A stretch of DNA of 64,000 nucleotides from Ptiloglossa arizonensis (lineage: Eukaryota; Arthropoda; Insecta; Hymenoptera; Colletidae): assembly GCF_051014685.1 (NCBI RefSeq), contig NW_027479026.1, positions 211,960-275,959 of the forward strand, given 5' to 3'. The position numbers and the translations under genes are program-made. Numbering within the stretch: position 1 is the stretch's first letter; every line of letters begins with the position of its first letter. The notes beneath the pieces were generated by a model, which did not search any database, was not told the DNA's origin, and worked only from the letters and a program-made list of their open reading frames with translations. Positions 48,817 through 62,200 of the stretch are shown here, one piece after another.

Positions 48817-51800
48817 TGCTGCTCCAAACGCTTAACCAGAATGGCCTATTGAAAAAATACACATACCGCTGTAATCGGGCGAGTTTGTACTTTCAGATGC
48901 AACAGGAATTTTTGGGTTAAGTCAATCCGTTCGCGAAATATGGGAGTTTGAAGCCAAGAAATGGTTGAGAAGGCAAAAAATTTTTCGCAATTCTGCTGCT
49001 CCAAACGCTTAACCAGAATGGCCTAGGGAAAAAATACACATACCGTTGTAATCGGGCGAGTTTCTACTTTCAGATGCAATAGGAATTTTTGGGTTAGGTC
49101 AATCCGTTCGCGAGATATGGGAGTTTGAAGCCAAGAAATTGTTGAGAAGGCAAAACATTTTTCGCAATTCTGCTGCTCCAAACGCTTAACCAGAATGGCC
49201 TAGGGAAAAAATACGCATATCGCTATAATCGGGCGAGTTTCTACTTTCAGACGCAGCAGGAATTTTTGGGTTTGGTCAATCCGTTCGCGAGATATGGGAC
49301 TTTGAAGCTAAGAAATGGTTGAGAAGACAACAAATTTTTCGCAATTGTGCTGCTCCAAACGCTTAACCAGAATGGGCTAGGGAAAAAATACACGTACCGT
49401 TGTAATCGGGCGAGTTTCTACTTTCACACGCAACAGGAATTTTTGGGTTAGGTCAATCCGTCCGCGAGATATGGGAGTTTGAAGCCAAGAAATGGTTGAG
49501 AAGACAAAAAATTTTTCGCAATTCTGCTGCTCCAAACGCTTAACCAGAATAGCCTATGGAAAAAATACACATACCGTTGTAATCGGGCGAGTTTCTACTT
49601 TCAGATGCAACAGGAATTTTTGGGTTAGGTCAATCCGTTCGCAAGATATGGGAGTTTGAAGCCAAGAAATGGTTGAGAAGGCAAAAAATTTTTCGCAATT
49701 CTGCTGCTCCAAACGCTTAACCAGAATGGCCTAGGGAAAAAATATACATACCGCTGTAATCGGGCGAGTTTCTACTTTCAGATGCAACAGGAATTTTTGG
49801 GTTAGGTCAATCCGTTCGCGAGATATGGGAGTTTGAAGCCAAGAAATGGTTGAGAAGGCAAAAAATTTTTCGCAATTTTGCTGCTCGAAACGCTTAACCA
49901 GAATGGCCTAGGGAAAAAATACACATACCGCTGTAATCGGGCGAGTTTGTACTTTCAGATGCAACAGGAATTTTTGGGTTAAGTCAATCCGTTCGCGAGA
50001 TATGGGAGTTTGAAGCCAAGAAATGGTTGAGAAGGCAAAAAATTTTTCGCAATTCTGCTGCTCCAAACGCTTAACCAGAATGGCCTAGGGAAAAAATACA
50101 CATACCGTTGTAATCGGGCGAGTTTCTACTTTCAGATGCAATAGGAATTTTTTGGTTAGGTCAATCCGTTCGCGAGATATGGGAGTTTGAAGCCAAGAAA
50201 TTGTTCAGAAGGCAAAACATTTTTCGCAATTCTGCTGCTCCAAACGCTTAACCAGAATGGCCTAGGGAAAAAATACGCATATCGTTATAATCGGGCGAGT
50301 TTCTACTTTCAGACGCAGCAGGAATTTTTGGGTTTGGTCAATCCGTTCGCGAGATATGGGACTTTGAAGCTAAGAAATGGTTGAGAAGACAACAAATTTT
50401 TCGCAATTCTGCTGCTCCAAACGCTTAACCAGAATGGGCTAGGGAAAAAATACACGTACCGTTGTAATCGGGCGAGTTTCTACTTTCACACCCAACAGGA
50501 ATTTTTGGGTTAGGTCAATCCGTCCGCGAGATATGGGAGTTTGAAGCCAAGAAATGGTTGAGAAGACAAAAAATTTTTCGCAATTCTGCTGCTCCAAACG
50601 CTTAACCAGAATAGCCTATGGAAAAAATACACTTACCGTAATAATCGGGCGAGTTTCTACTTTCAGATGCAACAGGAATTTTTGGGTTAGGTCAATCCGT
50701 TCGCGAGATATGGGAGTTTGAAGCCAAGAAATGGTTGAGAAGGCAAAAAATTTTTCGCAATTCTGCTGCTCCAAACGCTTAACCAGAATGGCCTAGGGAA
50801 AAAATACACATACCGTTGTAATCGGGCGAGTTTCTACTTTCAGATGCAATAGGAATTTTTGGGTTAGGTCAAGCCGTTCGCGAGATATGGGAGTTTGAAG
50901 CCAAGAAATGGTGGAGAAGGCAAAAAATTTTTCGCAATTCTGCTGCTCCAAACGCTTAACCAGAATGGCCTCGGGAAAAAATACACATACCGTTGTAATC
51001 GGGCGAGTTTCTACTTTCAGATGCAATAGGAATTTTTGGGTTAGGTCAAGCCGTTCGCGAGATATGGGAGTTTGAAGCCAAGAAATGGTAGAGAAGGCAA
51101 AAAATTTTTCGCAATTCTGCTGCTCCAAACGCTTAACCAGAATGGCCTCGGGAAAAAATACACATACCGTTGTAATCGGGCGAGTTTCTACTTTCAGATA
51201 CAATAGGAATTTTTGGGTTAGGTCAATCCGTTCGCGAGATATGAGACTTTGAAGCCAAGAAATGGTTAAGAAGGCAAAACATTTTTCGCAATTCTGCTGC
51301 TCCAAACGCTTAACCAGAATGGCCTAGGGAAAAAATGCGCATATCGTTATAATCGGGCGAGTTTCTACTTTCAGACGCAGCAGGAATTTTTGGGTTTGGT
51401 CAATCCGTTCGCGAGATATGGGACTTTGAAGCTAAGAAATGGTTGAGAAGACAACAAATTTTTCGCAATTGTGCTGCTCCAAACGCTTAACCAGAATGGG
51501 CTAGGGAAAAAATACACGTACCGTTGTAATCGGGCGAGTTTCTACTTTCAGATGCAATAGGAATTTTTGGGTTAGGTCAAGCCGTTCGCGAGATATGGGA
51601 GTTTGAAGCCAAGAAATGGTAGAGAAGGCAAAAAATTTTTCGCAATTCTGCTGCTCCAAACGCTTAACCAGAATGGCCTCGGGAAAAAATACACATACCG
51701 TTGTAATCGGGCGAGTTTCTACTTTCAGGTGCAATAGGAATTTTTGTGTTAAGTCAATCCGTTCGCGAGATATGGGAGTTTGAAGCCAAGAAATGGTTGA

Positions 51801-54800
51801 GAAGGCAAAAAATTTTTCGCAATTCTGCTGCTCCAAACGCTTAACCAGAATGGCCTAGGGAAAAAATACACATACCGTTGTAATCGGGCGAGTTTCTACT
51901 TTCAGACGCAATAGGAATTTTTGGGTTAGGTCTATCCGTTCGCGAGATATGTGACTTTGGAGCCAAGAAATGGTTGTGAAGGCAAAAAATTTTTGCAATT
52001 CCGCTGCTCCAAACGCTTAACCAGAATGGCCTAGGGAAAAAATACACATACCGTTGTAATCGGGCGAGTTTCTACTTTCAGACGCAATAGGAATTTTTGG
52101 GTTAGGTCAATCCGTCCGCGAGATATGGGAGTTTGAAGACAAGAAATGGTTGAGAAGGCAAAAAATGTTTCGCAATTCTGCTGCTCCAAACGCTTAACCA
52201 GAATGGCCTAGGGAAAAAATACGCATATCGTTATAATCGGGCGAGTTTCTACTTTCAGACGCAGCAGGAATTTTTGGGTTTGGTCAATCCGTTCGCGAGA
52301 TATGGGACTTTGAAGCTAAGAAATGGTTGAGAAGACAACAAATTTTTCGCAATTGTGCTGCTCCAAACGCTTAACCAGAATGGGCTAGGGAAAAAATACA
52401 CGTACCGTTGTAATCGGGCGAGTTTCTACTTTCAGATGCAATAGGAATTTTTGGGTTAGGTCAAGCCGTTCGCGAGATATGGGAGTTTGAAGCCAAGAAA
52501 TGGTAGAGAAGGCAAAAAATTTTTCGCAATTCTGCTGCTCCAAACGCTTAACCAGAATGGCCTCGGGAAAAAATGCACATACCGTTGTAATCGGGCGAGT
52601 TTCTACTTTCAGATACAATAGGAATTTTTGGGTTAGGTCAATCCGTTCGCGAGATATGAGACTTTGAAGCCAAGAAATGGTTGAGAAGGCAAAAAATTTT
52701 TCGCAATTCTGCTGCTCCAAACGCTTAACCAGAATGGCCTAGGGAAAAAATACACATACCGTTGTAATCGGGCGAGTTTCTACTTTCAGATGCAATAGGA
52801 AATTTTGGGTTACGTCAATCCGTTCGCGAGATATGGGAGTTTGAAGCTAAGAAATTGTTGAGAAGACAACAAATTTTTCGCACTTCTGCTGCTCCAAACG
52901 CTTAACCAGAATGGCCTAGGAAAAAAATACACAAACCGTTGTAATCGGGCGAGTTTCTACTTTCAGGTGCAATAGGAATTTTTGTGTTAAGTCAATCCGT
53001 TCGCGAGATATGGGAGTTTGAAGCCAAGAAATGGTTGAGAAGGCAAAAAATTTTTCGCAATTCTGCTGCTCCAAACGCTTAACCAGAATGGCCTAGGGAA
53101 AAAATACACATACCGTTGTAATCGGGCGAGTTTCTACTTTCAGACGCAATAGGAATTTTTGGGTTAGGTCTATCCGTTCGCGAGATATGTGACTTTGGAG
53201 CCAAGAAATGGTTGTGAAGGCAAAAAATTTTTGCAATTCCGCTGCTCCAAACGCTTAACCAGAATGGCCTAGGGAAAAAATACACATACCGTTGTAATCG
53301 GGCGAGTTTCTACTTTCAGACGCAATAGGAATTTTTGGGTTAGGTCAATCCGTCCGCGAGATATGGGAGTTTGAAGACAAGAAATGGTTGAGAAGGCAAA
53401 AAATGTTTCGCAATTCTGCTGCTCCAAACGCTTAACCAGAATGGCCTAGGGAAAAAATACGCATATCGTTATAATCGGGCGAGTTTCTACTTTCAGACGC
53501 AGCAGGAATTTTTGGGTTTGGTCAATCCGTTCGCGAGATATGGGACTTTGAAGCTAAGAAATGGTTGAGAAGACAAAAAATTTTTCGCAATTCTGCTGCT
53601 CCAAACGCTTAACCAGAATGGGCTAGGGAAAAAATACACGTACCGTTGTAATCGGGCGAGTTTCTACTTTCACACGCAACAGGAATTTTTGGGTTAGGTC
53701 AATCCGTCCGCGTGATATGGGAGTTTGAAGCCAAGAAATGGTTGAGAAGACAAAAAATTTTTCGCAATTATGCTGCTCCAAACGCTTAACCAGAATGGCC
53801 TCGGGAAAAAATACACATACCGCTGTAATCGGGCGAGTTTCTACTTTCAGATGCAATAGGAATTTTTGGGTTAAGTCAATCCGTTCGCGAGATATGGGAG
53901 TTTGAAGCCAAGAAATGGTAGAGAAGGCAAAAAATTTTTCGCAATTCTGCTGCTCCAAACGCTTAACCAGAATGGCCTCGGGAAAAAATACACATACCGT
54001 TGTAATCGGGCGAGTTTCTACTTTCAGATACAATAGGAATTTTTGGGTTAGGTCAATCCGTTCGCGAGATATGAGACTTTGAAGCCAAGAAATGGTTAAG
54101 AAGGCAAAACATTTTTCGCAATTCTGCTGCTCCAAACGCTTAACCAGAATGGCCTAGGGAAAAAATGCGCATATCGTTATAATCGGGCGAGTTTCTACTT
54201 TCAGACGCAGCAGGAATTTTTGGGTTTGGTCAATCCGTTCGCGAGATATGGGACTTTGAAGCTAAGAAATGGTTGAGAAGACAACAAATTTTTCGCAATT
54301 GTGCTGCTCCAAACGCTTAACCAGAATGGGCTAGGGAAAAAATACACGTACCGTTGTAATCGGGCGAGTTTCTACTTTCAGATGCAATAGGAATTTTTGG
54401 GTTAGGTCAAGCCGTTCGCGAGATATGGGAGTTTGAAGCCAAGAAATGGTAGAGAAGGCAAAAAATTTTTCGCAATTCTGCTGCTCCAAACGCTTAACCA
54501 GAATGGCCTCGGGAAAAAATACACATACCGTTGTAATCGGGCGAGTTTCTACTTTCAGATACAATAGGAATTTTTGGGTTAGGTCAATCCGTTCGCGAGA
54601 TATGAGACTTTGAAGCCAAGAAATGGTTGAGAAGGCAAAAAATTTTTCGCAATTCTGCTGCTCCAAACGCTTAACCAGAATGGCCTAGGGAAAAAATACA
54701 CATACCGTTGTAATCGGGCGAGTTTCTACTTTCAGATGCAATAGGAAATTTTGGGTTACGTCAATCCGTTCGCGAGATATGGGAGTTTGAAGCTAAGAAA

Positions 54801-57800
54801 TGGTTGAGAAGACAACAAATTTTTCGCACTTCTGCTGCTCCAAACGCTTAACCAGAATGGCCTAGGAAAAAAATACACAAACCGTTGTAATCGGGCGAGT
54901 TTCTACTTTCAGGTGCAATAGGAATTTTTGTGTTAAGTCAATCCGTTCGCGAGATATGGGAGTTTGAAGCCAAGAAATGGTTGAGAAGGCAAAAAATTTT
55001 TCGCAATTCTGCTGCTCCAAACGCTTAACCAGAATGGCCTAGGGAAAAAATACACATACCGTTGTAATCGGGCGAGTTTCTACTTTCAGACGCAATAGGA
55101 ATTTTTGGGTTAGGTCTATCCGTTCGCGAGATATGTGACTTTGGAGCCAAGAAATGGTTGTGAAGGCAAAAAATTTTTGCAATTCCGCTGCTCCAAACGC
55201 TTAACCAGAATTGCCTAGGGAAAAAATACACATACCGTTGTAATCGGGCGAGTTTCTACTTTCAGACGCAATAGGAATTTTTGGGTTAGGTCAATCCGTC
55301 CGCGAGATATGGGAGTTTGAAGACAAGAAATGGTTGAGAAGGCAAAAAATGTTTCGCAATTCTGCTGCTCCAAACGCTTAACCAGAATGGCCTAGGGAAA
55401 AAATACGCATATCGTTATAATCGGGCGAGTTTCTACTTTCAGACGCAGCAGGAATTTTTGGGTTTGGTCAATCCGTTCGCGAGATATGGGACTTTGAAGC
55501 TAAGAAATGGTTGAGAAGACAACAAATTTTTCGCAATTGTGCTGCTCCAAACGCTTAACCAGAATGGGCTAGGGAAAAAATACACGTACCGTTGTAATCG
55601 GGCGAGTTTCTACTTTCAGATGCAATAGGAATTTTTGGGTTAGGTGAAGCCGTTCGCGAGATATGGGAGTTTGAAGCCAAGAAATGGTAGAGAAGGCAAA
55701 AAATTTTTCGCAATTCTGCTGCTCCAAACGCTTAACCAGAATGGCCTCGGGAAAAAATGCACATACCGTTGTAATCGGGCGAGTTTCTACTTTCAGATAC
55801 AATAGGAATTTTTGGGTTAGGTCAATCCGTTCGCGAGATATGAGACTTTGAAGCCAAGAAATGGTTGAGAAGGCAAAAAATTTTTCGCAATTCTGCTGCT
55901 CCAAACGCTTAACCAGAATGGCCTAGGGAAAAAATACACATACCGTTGTAATCGGGCGAGTTTCTACTTTCAGATGCAATAGGAAATTTTGGGTTACGTC
56001 AATCCGTTCGCGAGATATGGGAGTTTGAAGCTAAGAAATTGTTGAGAAGACAACAAATTTTTCGCACTTCTGCTGCTCCAAACGCTTAACCAGAATGGCC
56101 TAGGGAAAAAATACACATACCGTTGTAATCGGGCGAGTTTCTACTTTCAGACGCAATAGGAATTTTTGGGTTAGGTCTATCCGTTCGCGAGATATGTGAC
56201 TTTGGAGCCAAGAAATGGTTGTGAAGGCAAAAAATTTTTGCAATTCCGCTGCTCCAAACGCTTAACCAGAATGGCCTAGGGAAAAAATACACATACCGTT
56301 GTAATCGGGCGAGTTTCTACTTTCAGACGCAATAGGAATTTTTGGGTTAGGTCAATCCGTCCGCGAGATATGGGAGTTTGAAGACAAGAAATGGTTGAGA
56401 AGGCAAAAAATGTTTCGCAATTCTGCTGCTCCAAACGCTTAACCAGAATGGCCTAGGGAAAAAATACGCATATCGTTATAATCGGGCGAGTTTCTACTTT
56501 CAGACGCAGCAGGAATTTTTGGGTTTGGTCAATCCGTTCGCGAGATATGGGACTTTGAAGCTAAGAAATGGTTGAGAAGACAAAAAATTTTTCGCAATTC
56601 TGCTGCTCCAAACGCTTAACCAGAATGGGCTAGGGAAAAAATACACGTACCGTTGTAATCGGGCGAGTTTCTACTTTCACACGCAACAGGAATTTTTGGG
56701 TTAGGTCAATCCGTCCGCGTGATATGGGAGTTTGAAGCCAAGAAATGGTTGAGAAGACAAAAAATTTTTCGCAATTATGCTGCTCCAAACGCTTAACCAG
56801 AATGGCCTATGGAAAAAATACACATACCGCTGTAATCGGGCGAGTTTGTACTTTCAGATGCAACAGGAATTTTTGGGTTAAGTCAATCCGTTCGCGAGAT
56901 ATGGGAGTTTGAAGCCAAGAAATGGTTGAGAAGGCAAAAAATTTTTCGCAATTCTGCTGCTCCAAACGCTTAACCAGAATGGCCTAGGGAAAAAATACAC
57001 ATACCGTTGTAATCGGGCGAGTTTCTACTTTCAGATGCAATAGGAATTTTTGGGTTAGGTCAATCCGTTCGCGAGATATGGGAGTTTGAAGCCAAGAAAT
57101 TGTTGAGAAGGCAAAACATTTTTCGCAATTCTGCTGCTCCAAATGCTTAACCAGAATGGCCTAGGGAAAAAATACGCATATCGTTATAATCGGCCGAGTT
57201 TCTACTTTCAGACGCAGCAGGAATTTTTGGGTTTGGTCAATCCGTTCGCGAGATATGGGACTTTGAAGCTAAGAAATGGTTGAGAAGACAACAAATTTTT
57301 CGCAATTGTGCTGCTCCAAACGCTTAACCAGAATGGGCTAGGGAAAAAATACACGTACCGTTGTAATCGGGCGAGTTTCTACTTTCACACGCAACAGGAA
57401 TTTTTGGGTTAGGTCAATCCGTCCGCGAGATATGGGAGTTTGAAGCCAAGAAATGGTTGAGAAGACAAAAAATTTTTCGCAATTCTGCTGCTCCAAACGC
57501 TTAACCAGAATAGCCTATGGAAAAAATACACATACCGTTGTAATCGGGCGAGTTTCTACTTTCAGATGCAACAGGAATTTTTGGGTTAGGTCAATCCGTT
57601 CGCGAGATATGGGAGTTTGAAGCCAAGAAATGGTTGAGGAGGCAAAAAATTTTTCGCAATTCTGCTGCTCCAAACGCTTAACCAGAATGGCCTAGGGAAA
57701 AAATATACATACCGCTGTAATCGGGCGAGTTTCTACTTTCAGATGCAACAGGAATTTTTGGGTTAGGTCAATCCGTTCGCGAGATATGGGAGTTTGAAGC

Positions 57801-59254
57801 CAAGAAATGGTTGAGAAGGCAAAAAATTTTTCGCAATTTTGCTGCTCGAAACGCTTAACCAGAATGGCCTAGGGAAAAAATACACAAACCGCTGTAATCG
57901 GGCGAGTTTGTACTTTCAGATGCAACAGGAATTTTTGGGTTAAGTCAATCCGTTCGCGAGATATGGGAGTTTGAAGCCAAGAAATGGTTGAGAAGGCAAA
58001 AAATTTTTCGCAATTCTGCTGCTCCAAACGCTTAACCAGAATGGCCTAGGGAAAAAATACACATACCGTTGTAATCGGGCAAGTTTCTACTTTCAGATGC
58101 AATAAGAATTTTTTGGTTAGGTCAATCCGTTCGCGAGATATGGGAGTTTGAAGCCAAGAAATTGTTCAGAAGGCAAAACATTTTTCGCAATTCTGCTGCT
58201 CCAAACGCTTAACCAGAGTGGCCTAGGGAAAAAATACGCATATCGTTATAATCGGGCGAGTTTCTACTTTCAGATGCAATAGGAAATTTTGGGTTACGTC
58301 AATCCGTTCGCGAGATATGGGAGTTTGAAGCTAAGAAATGGTTGAGAAGACAACAAATTTTTCGCACTTCTGCTGCTCCAAACGCTTAACCAGAATGGCC
58401 TAGGAAAAAAATACACAAACCGTTGTAATCGGGCGAGTTTCTACTTTCAGGTGCAATAGGAATTTTTGTGTTAAGTCAATCCGTTCGCGAGATATGGGAG
58501 TTTGAAGCCAAGAAATGGTTGAGAAGGCAAAAAATTTTTCGCAATTCTGCTGCTCCAAACGCTTAACCAGAATGGCCTAGGGAAAAAATACACATACCGT
58601 TGTAATCGGGCGAGTTTCTACTTTCAGACGCAATAGGAATTTTTGGGTTAGGTCTATCCGTTCGCGAGATATGTGACTTTGGATCCAAGAAATGGTTGTG
58701 AAGGCAAAAAATTTTTGCAATTCCGCTGCTCCAAACGCTTAACCAGAATGGCCTAGGGAGAAAATACACATACCGTTGTAATCGGGCGAGTTTCTACTTT
58801 CAGACGCAATAGGAATTTTTGGGTTAGGTCAATCCGTCCGCGAGATATGGGAGTTTGAAGACAAGAAATGGTTGAGAAGGCAAAAAATGTTTCGCAATTC
58901 TGCTGCTCCAAACGCTTAACCAGAATGGCCTAGGGAAAAAATACGCATATCGTTATAATCGGGCGAGTTTCTACTTTCAGACGCAGCAGGAATTTTTGGG
59001 TTTGGTCAATCCGTTCGCGAGATATGGGACTTTGAAGCTAAGAAATGGTTGAGAAGACAAAAAATTTTTCGCAATTCTGCTGCTCCAAACGCTTAACCAG
59101 AATGGGCTAGGGAAAAAATACACGTACCGTTGTAATCGGGCGAGTTTCTACTTTCACACGCAACAGGAATTTTTGGGTTAGGTCAATCCGTCCGCGTGAT
59201 ATGGGAGTTTGAAGCCAAGAAATGGTTGAGAAGACAAAAAATTTTTCGCAATTA
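48817..59254 (+). repeat. 10.44-kb super-repeat, copy R2
   Basis: Nearly identical to R1 by eye; example substitutions are 43253 C/53338 G and 45127 G/55212 T. A chimeric monomer at 51649-51825 joins the 5' part of the R1 monomer at 41210 (CCTCGGG) to the 3' part of the monomer at 41564 (CAGGTGCAATAGG, TGTGTTAAG), so exactly 354 bp is missing. Shared private CCTATTG (48847/59285) ties the start of R2 to the start of the third copy. Confidence 0.9.
51649..51825 (+). repeat. Chimeric monomer at a two-monomer deletion
   Basis: The first part carries the CCTCGGG variant and aligns to 41210 (offset 10439). After about 51728 it reads CAGGTGCAATAGG with TTTTTGTGTTAAG and aligns to 41564 (offset 10085). 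The switch point lies between about 51668 and 51728. The reading as one in-register deletion of 354 bp follows from the offset change. Confidence 0.88.
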
Positions 59255-62200
59255 TGCTGCTCCAAACGCTTAACCAGAATGGCCTATTGAAAAAATACAC
59301 ATACCGCTGTAATCGGGCGAGTTTGTACTTTCAGATGCAACAGGAATTTTTGGGTTAAGTCAATCCGTTCGCGAGATATGGGAGTTTGAAGCCAAGATAT
59401 GGTTGAGAAGGCAAAAAATTTTTCGCAATTCTGCTGCTCCAAACGCTTAACCAGAATGGCCTAGGGAAAAAATACACATACCGTTGTAATCGGGCGAGTT
59501 TCTACTTTCAGATGCAATAGGAATTTTTGGGTTAGGTCAATCCGTTCGCGAGATATGGGAGTTTGAAGCCAAGAAATTGTTGAGAAGGCAAAACATTTTT
59601 CGCAATTCTGCTGCTCCAAACGCTTAACCAGAATGGCCTAGGGAAAAAATACGCATATCGTTATAATCGGCCGAGTTTCTACTTTCAGACGCAGCAGGAA
59701 TTTTTGGGTTTGGTCAATCCGTTCGCGAGATATGGGACTTTGAAGCTAAGAAATGGTTGAGAAGACAACAAATTTTTCGCAATTGTGCTGCTCCAAACGC
59801 TTAACCAGAATGGGCTAGGGAAAAAATACACGTAGCGTTGTAATCGGGCGAGTTTCTACTTTCACACGCAACAGGAATTTTTGGGTTAGGTCAATCCGTC
59901 CGCGAGATATGGGAGTTTGAAACCAAGAAATGGTTGAGAAGACAAAAAATTTTTCGCAATTCTGCTGCTCCAAACGCTTAACCAGAATAGCCTATGGAAA
60001 AAATACACATACCGTTGTAATCGGGCGAGTTTCTACTTTCAGATGCAACAGGAATTTTTGGGTTAGGTCAATCCGTTCGCGAGATATGGGAGTTTGAAGC
60101 CAAGAAATGGTTGAGAAGGCAAAAAATTTTTCGCAATTTTGCTGCTCGAAACGCTTAACCAGAATGGCCTAGGGAAAAAATACACAAACCGCTGTAATCG
60201 GGCGAGTTTGTACTTTCAGATGCAACAGGAATTTTTGGGTTAAGTCAATCCGTTCGCGAGATATGGGAGTTTGAAGCCAAGAAATGGTTGAGAAGGCAAA
60301 AAATTTTTCGCAATTCTGCTGCTCCAAACGCTTAACCAGAATGGCCTAGGGAAAAAATACACATACCGTTGTAATCGGGCAAGTTTCTACTTTCAGATGC
60401 AATAAGAATTTTTTGGTTAGGTCAATCCGTTCGCGAGATATGGGAGTTTGAAGCCAAGAAATTGTTCAGAAGGCAAAACATTTTTCGCAATTCTGCTGCT
60501 CCAAACGCTTAACCAGAGTGGCCTAGGGAAAAAATACGCATATCGTTATAATCGGGCGAGTTTCTACTTTCAGATGCAATAGGAAATTTTGGGTTACGTC
60601 AATCCGTTCGCGAGATATGGGAGTTTGAAGCTAAGAAATGGTTGAGAAGACAACAAATTTTTCGCAATTCTGCTGCTCCAAACGCTTAACCAGAATGGCC
60701 TAGGGAAAAAATACACATACCGTTGTAATCGGGCGAGTTTCTACTTTCAGATGCAATAGGAATTTTTGGGTTAGGTCAATCCGTTCGCGAGATATGGGAG
60801 TTTGAAGCCAAGAAATTGTTGAGAAGGCAAAACATTTTTCGCAATTCTGCTGCTCCAAACGCTTAACCAGAATGGCCTAGGGAAAAAATACGCATATCGT
60901 TATAATCGGCCGAGTTTCTACTTTCAGACGCAGCAGGAATTTTTGGGTTTGGTCAATCCGTTCGCGAGATATGGGACTTTGAAGCTAAGAAATGGTTGAG
61001 AAGACAACAAATTTTTCGCAATTGTGCTGCTCCAAACGCTTAACCAGAATGGGCTAGGGAAAAAATACACGTACCGTTGTAATCGGGCGAGTTTCTACTT
61101 TCACACGCAACAGGAATTTTTGGGTTAGGTCAATCCGTCCGCGAGATATGGGAGTTTGAAACCAAGAAATGGTTGAGAAGACAAAAAATTTTTCGCAATT
61201 CTGCTGCTCCAAACGCTTAACCAGAATAGCCTATGGAAAAAATACACATACCGTTGTAATCGGGCGAGTTTCTACTTTCAGATGCAACAGGAATTTTTGG
61301 GTTAGGTCAATCCGTTCGCGAGATATGGGAGTTTGAAGCCAAGAAATGGTTGAGGAGGCAAAAAATTTTTCGCAATTCTGCTGCTCCAAACGCTTAACAG
61401 AATGGCCTAGGGAAAAAATATACATACCGCTGTAATCGGGCGAGTTTCTACTTTCAGATGCAACAGGAATTTTTGGGTTAGGTCAATCCGTTCGCGAGAT
61501 ATGGGAGTTTGAAGCCAAGAAATGGTTGAGAAGGCAAAAAATTTTTCGCAATTTTGCTGCTCGAAACGCTTAACCAGAATGGCCTAGGGAAAAAATACAC
61601 AAACCGCTGTAATCGGGCGAGTTTGTACTTTCAGATGCAACAGGAATTTTTGGGTTAAGTCAATCCGTTCGCGAGATATGGGAGTTTGAAGCCAAGAAAT
61701 GGTTGAGAAGGCAAAAAAATTTTTCGCAATTCTGCTGCTCCAAACGCTTAACCAGAATGGCCTAGGGAAAAAATACACATACCGTTGTAATCGGGCAAGT
61801 TTCTACTTTCAGATGCAATAAGAATTTTTTGGTTAGGTCAATCCGTTCGCGAGATATGGGAGTTTGAAGCCAAGAAATTGTTCAGAAGGCAAAACCATTT
61901 TTCGCAATTCTGCTGCTCCAAACGCTTAACCAGAGTGGCCTAGGGAAAAAATACGCATATCGTTATAATCGGGCGAGTTTCTACTTTCAGATGCAATAGG
62001 AAATTTTGGGTTACGTCAATCCGTTCGCGAGATATGGGAGTTTGAAGCTAAGAAATGGTTGAGAAGACAACAAATTTTTTCGCACTTCTGCTGCTCCAAA
62101 CGCTTAACCAGAATGGGCTAGGGAAAAAATACACGTACCGTTGTAATCGGGCGAGTTTCTACTTTCACACGCAACAGGAATTTTTTGGGTTAGGTCAATC

